Shown here: positions 32,976 to 34,960 of the stretch, piece after piece
Layout of the letters: each line of letters starts with the position of its first letter
Position numbering within the stretch: position 1 is the first letter of the stretch
Assembly: GCF_016902445.1 (NCBI RefSeq)
Contig: NZ_JACSNX010000025.1
Coordinates: 1-34,960, forward strand
DNA from: Oscillibacter valericigenes
Lineage (GTDB): Bacteria; Bacillota; Clostridia; Oscillospirales; Oscillospiraceae
DNA: 34,960 bases
Reading direction: 5' to 3'
Notes under the pieces: model-generated
Database searches by the model: none
Seen by the model: the letters and a program-made list of their open reading frames with translations, nothing else
What the model was told of the DNA's origin: nothing
Made by a program: the position numbers and the translations under genes

Positions 32976-33290
32976 ATGCCGGCAAAAGAAGAGCTCCCGG
33001 CTTGCCCTGATACCACCACCGTACAGGTGATCGGAGGCAAAAGGAAGCTGTTGATTCCCGCAATCTGCTAGCCGGGCTCTGGCGGATCAGCGAACTGAAA
33101 AAGAATTTACAGCAGCCCAGCCAGGAGGCCCTCACCAACAGTCTGTGTCCTCTGGAGGACGATAGTATCGCCTTCCCGGACAGTCTATCCCACTCCCTGA
33201 GCGAACGGAATGACTCCATGCCCCCATCACCAGCGCTATGGAGCAGCGGGAGACTGGGTATCAGACAAGGGTTCAACTCGGAGATGGATG
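32976..33290 (+). pseudogene. Decayed HxlR-family regulator
   Basis: ATG 32976 leads into MPAKEELPACPDTTTVQVIG and GKRKLLI, the HxlR winged-helix opening (usually CPV-xxTL-xLIGGKWKLLIL). A TAG follows after about 32 codons. Other frames then show RISELKKNLQQPSQEALTNS, LEDDS, and near the end SMPPITSAMEQRETGYQT, which match the usual FSELKK, LTxQL, LEEDGL and PIL-AM--WG-xY blocks. Several frameshifts and a stop make it a clear pseudogene. It immediately precedes repeat R1. Confidence 0.7.
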
Positions 33291-33326
33291 TTTCCCGTAT
33301 TTAAAGGTTCCGCTGCGCCATGGTCA

Positions 33327-33610
33327 TATCTTGTTTTCAGCGACGGATTTTTTGAAGGGGCATTCGTGCCTCAATGGTCCAGGAGCGCCCCAGCGGCTAT
33401 TTGCAACTCTAAGGAGGCAGCCGAATTTGGCAGAAAAGAGCACCCTCGCCTCAATTTTACAGGCAGAAGAACGCCCTTTCAAAATCCCGCAACTGCCCGC
33501 ACATCTCCAGCCTAAGAGCTGGCCCCCGAAACGCGCCTGCGGGCGCAGTGCGGGCAGCTGTGACCGCCCTGGCACCAGAAAGGTGTCAGGGCGGTCTCCT
33601 GCTATACTCT
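33327..33610. repeat. Long dispersed repeat R1, right copy
   Basis: Counterpart of 1518-1760 in the same orientation. The inverted-repeat part is expanded here: CTGCCCGCAC and GTGCGGGCAG arms separated by inserted sequence, then GACCGCCCTGGCACC paired with GGTGTCAGGGCGGTC. The latter is terminator-like (33560-33600, TCTCCTG tail). Non-coding in appearance. Confidence 0.65.
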
Positions 33611-33634
33611 AAGCGCAGCCAAAAGCTGTGTATC

Positions 33635-33653
33635 CATGCAGAAATTCTGCATG
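33635..33653. repeat. Perfect palindrome CATGCAGAA-A-TTCTGCATG
   Basis: Nine-base arms around a single central base. It lies between repeat R1 and the IS110 remnant. It may be a protein-binding site or an element end; nothing decides. Confidence 0.4.
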
Positions 33654-33670
33654 CTAAACCTTGGTATCAA

Positions 33671-33694
33671 CACCCGTTTGGGTGATGATATAAT
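33671..33694 (+). promoter_or_regulatory. Extended -10 promoter with CACCC-GTTT-GGGTG repeat
   Basis: TGATATAAT (TATAAT at 33689-33694) preceded directly by the inverted repeat CACCC (33671-33675) / GGGTG (33680-33684). No convincing -35. It points towards the fragment at 33700 and the IS110 gene. Confidence 0.4.
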
Positions 33695-33699
33695 CGCCT

Positions 33700-33843
33700 C
33701 ATGCAGGCAGAGGACCGCTGCTTTTCTCCTTGCAGCATATCCGCTTTAAGCAGCGTGCGGCCCCGCTCTTACAAGATTTCATTTATGAGCCGGATGCGGG
33801 ACGCTTGTCCTCCGCCGATATCGAAGCAGGGTATGACTTGTAA
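33700..33843 (+). pseudogene. Unrecognised C-terminal gene fragment
   Basis: An open frame of about 47 codons ending DFIYEPDAGRLSSADIEAGY, then DL and TAA at 33843. Codon usage looks gene-like, but there is no start with a ribosome binding site. I do not recognise the family. It sits between a promoter-like site and the IS110 gene. Confidence 0.25.
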
Positions 33844-33888
33844 GAAACATGAGGACTGCCTGTCACTATGACTTGAGGATGTGGTGGT

Positions 33889-34505
33889 ATGTTTATCGTC
33901 GGGATCGATGTAGCCAAGCGGAATCACGAGGTCGCCGTCATCACCCCGGAGGGGCAGGTGGTGTGCAAAGGGTTTCGCATTTCCAATACCTGCACCGGAT
34001 ACAACCGCATGATGGAGCGGCTTGGGAAACTGACCAACCTCAAGAGTCAGTTTATCTTTGCCATGGAGTTTACTGCCCACTGCTGGTTGGCCCTGTATAC
34101 CTGTCTCAGGAAAGGTGGTTACCAGGTCGTTATACTGAACCCCATCCAGACACACACCATGCGGGAGATGTTTCTCCGCAAATCAAAAACCGATGCAAAG
34201 GATTTTCTGGTTATTGCCAATGCCAATCTCTCCAAGCTGACAGGGATCCTTTGGACAAGCAGTAATGGCCACTTGGGGGAATGGAAAGCCCAGGAGATGA
34301 AAGCGTTGGCCCGGAACAGTTTTGGCATTGCAGACTGCGAAGGAGCTTACTCGACACGGATCCTTTTAATGCTGGAGCAGATCCACACGCTGCAAGAAAA
34401 TGCGATGCGTTGGAAGTACAGCTTGGAGCGTTGCTCCAACAGTTCGATACCACATTAATCACGATCCCCGGGATAGGGGCTATTCTTGCAGCCACGATCC
34501 TCTGA
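33889..34505 (+). mobile_element. IS110-family transposase, frameshifted and truncated
   Basis: MFIVGIDVAKRNHEVAVITP opens the RuvC-like DEDD domain of IS110 transposases (first Asp in GIDVAK), with later blocks FAMEFTAHCWLALY and TMREMFLRKSKTDAKDFLVI (family KTD-xxDA motif). The first frame ends at 34458 after 189 residues. The next frame continues with LLQQFDTTLITIPGIGAILA, the start of the Transposase_20 domain, and ends at 34505. Full-length members have about 400 residues, so most of the second domain is lost at the junction with repeat R2. ATG 33889 follows GAGGATG-like text. Non-functional. Confidence 0.85.
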
Positions 34506-34511
34506 AAGAGG

Positions 34512-34720
34512 GTGCACAGCGGCTCACACGGCCAAACAGGGGGTGATTTTCTCTTCTCTCTGTCCTTCGGCCCTCGGGCCGTCCAAAGTGGGTGTGGGCG
34601 CCAGCCCGCAAAAAGCGTTTGGCTGCCAACGGCAAGCTAAACGCTCTGCTTGCCCTGCCGGAAGGCAGGAGATCTCCACCCGGATACTATGCAGACAGCA
34701 TACTTGAGTTCCTCCCGGAA
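34512..34720. repeat. Long dispersed repeat R2, right copy
   Basis: Counterpart of 1893-2150, sharing CGGCTCAC-GGCCAAAC, TCTTCTCTCTG-CC and CCAAAGTGGGTG-GGGC blocks. It begins exactly where the IS110 frame breaks off. Contains open frames of the kind often mis-annotated in Clostridial genomes but no credible gene. Confidence 0.55.
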
Positions 34721-34770
34721 AGGCACTAAGATGGTCTTATCGACCAGACGGTTTTCTATGGAGGGACGAT

Positions 34771-34960
34771 ATGGCTGAGCAAAAGCATCTCTGCTACAAC
34801 TGCTTTCAGGAGCGGGAGACCAAGGAGGGTCCCTGCCCCTACTGCGGCTTTGACCTGGCTGAAAATGAAAAGAAATTCCCCGTGGCCCTGCGGGCCGGGA
34901 CGGTCCTGAACGGCCGCTACATTATCGGCCGGGTGCTGGGCCAGGGCGGCTTTGGCATCA
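34771..34960 (+). CDS. Zinc-ribbon Ser/Thr protein kinase, N-terminal part (continues past window)
   Basis: GGAGGG five bases before ATG 34771. The visible 63 residues contain a zinc ribbon, C-YNC near the start (HLCYNCFQE) and CPYCG, followed by the kinase N-terminus FPVALRAGTVLNGRYIIGR and the glycine-rich loop GQGGFGI. Its layout predicts a cytoplasmic Hanks-type kinase, probably with membrane anchor and LRR ectodomain like the related fragment at 10245-11675. It is the intact reference copy for the two kinase remnants in the window. Confidence 0.85.
   Translation, partial: MAEQKHLCYNCFQERETKEGPCPYCGFDLAENEKKFPVALRAGTVLNGRYIIGRVLGQGGFGI

Noticed and set aside
32752..33276. 174-residue minus-strand open frame
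   Set aside because: It is antisense to the HxlR remnant, has no ribosome binding site and resembles no family.
1..34960. CRISPR array, rRNA genes or intact insertion sequence
   Set aside because: No regularly spaced short repeats and no rRNA sequence were seen. Both transposase genes lack parts of their elements and no terminal inverted repeats could be paired by eye.

Overview
The window looks like a low-to-mid GC Gram-positive anaerobe of the Clostridia, probably an Oscillospiraceae-type gut bacterium. This is inferred from strong AGGAGG ribosome binding sites, lipobox lipoproteins in place of periplasmic proteins, LacI-type regulators, and gut-Firmicute element families (DUF6809, DUF4160, internalin-like LRR kinases). 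It is an accessory region in which three intact transport/catabolic blocks sit among the debris of mobile elements.

Layout. 1-2800 (mostly minus strand): an integrase cut by the window edge, a DUF6809 gene, long non-coding repeats and a decayed HTH/RepA-like gene. 2850-7917: operon 1, encoding substrate-binding lipoprotein, double-length permease, ATPase and a beta-CASP-type metallo-beta-lactamase (MBL) hydrolase, closed by a strong terminator. 8087-8677: a DUF4160 gene pair. 8675-13294: a duplicated attachment region built on the 3' half of a tRNA-Met, an intact integrase, the C-terminal half of an LRR receptor kinase, a broken integrase and a broken DUF6809 gene. 13295-20564: a LacI regulator fused to a solute-binding domain, divergent from operon 2, which again encodes lipoprotein, double permease, ATPase and an MBL hydrolase, this time ComEC-like. 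20565-24242: a graveyard of truncated genes (secreted protein, integrases, NtrC-type regulator, kinase) with an IS3 transposase. 24399-32721: operon 3, a ribose-type sugar ABC importer, LacI regulator, two near-duplicate zinc dehydrogenases and a TIM-barrel epimerase. 32722-34960: a decayed HxlR regulator, second copies of the left-hand repeats, a broken IS110 element and the start of an intact zinc-ribbon/Ser-Thr kinase gene.

How the genes work together. Operons 1 and 2 share one plan: import by an Fe3+/polyamine/phosphonate-type ABC system, with an MBL hydrolase as the last, translationally overlapping gene. The two MBL enzymes come from different subfamilies, so the plan appears to have been assembled twice. 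Inverted repeats with a TGTGCAA core lie in both promoter regions, so the LacI/solute-binding fusion may control both. Operon 3 reads as uptake of a sugar or polyol followed by oxidation and isomerisation. The substrates of all three systems are unknown from sequence alone.

The mobile part is repetitive: five integrase copies in graded decay, three kinase loci, two DUF6809 copies, and long repeats that bracket almost the whole window. This suggests repeated integration and deletion of one element family around the metabolic operons.
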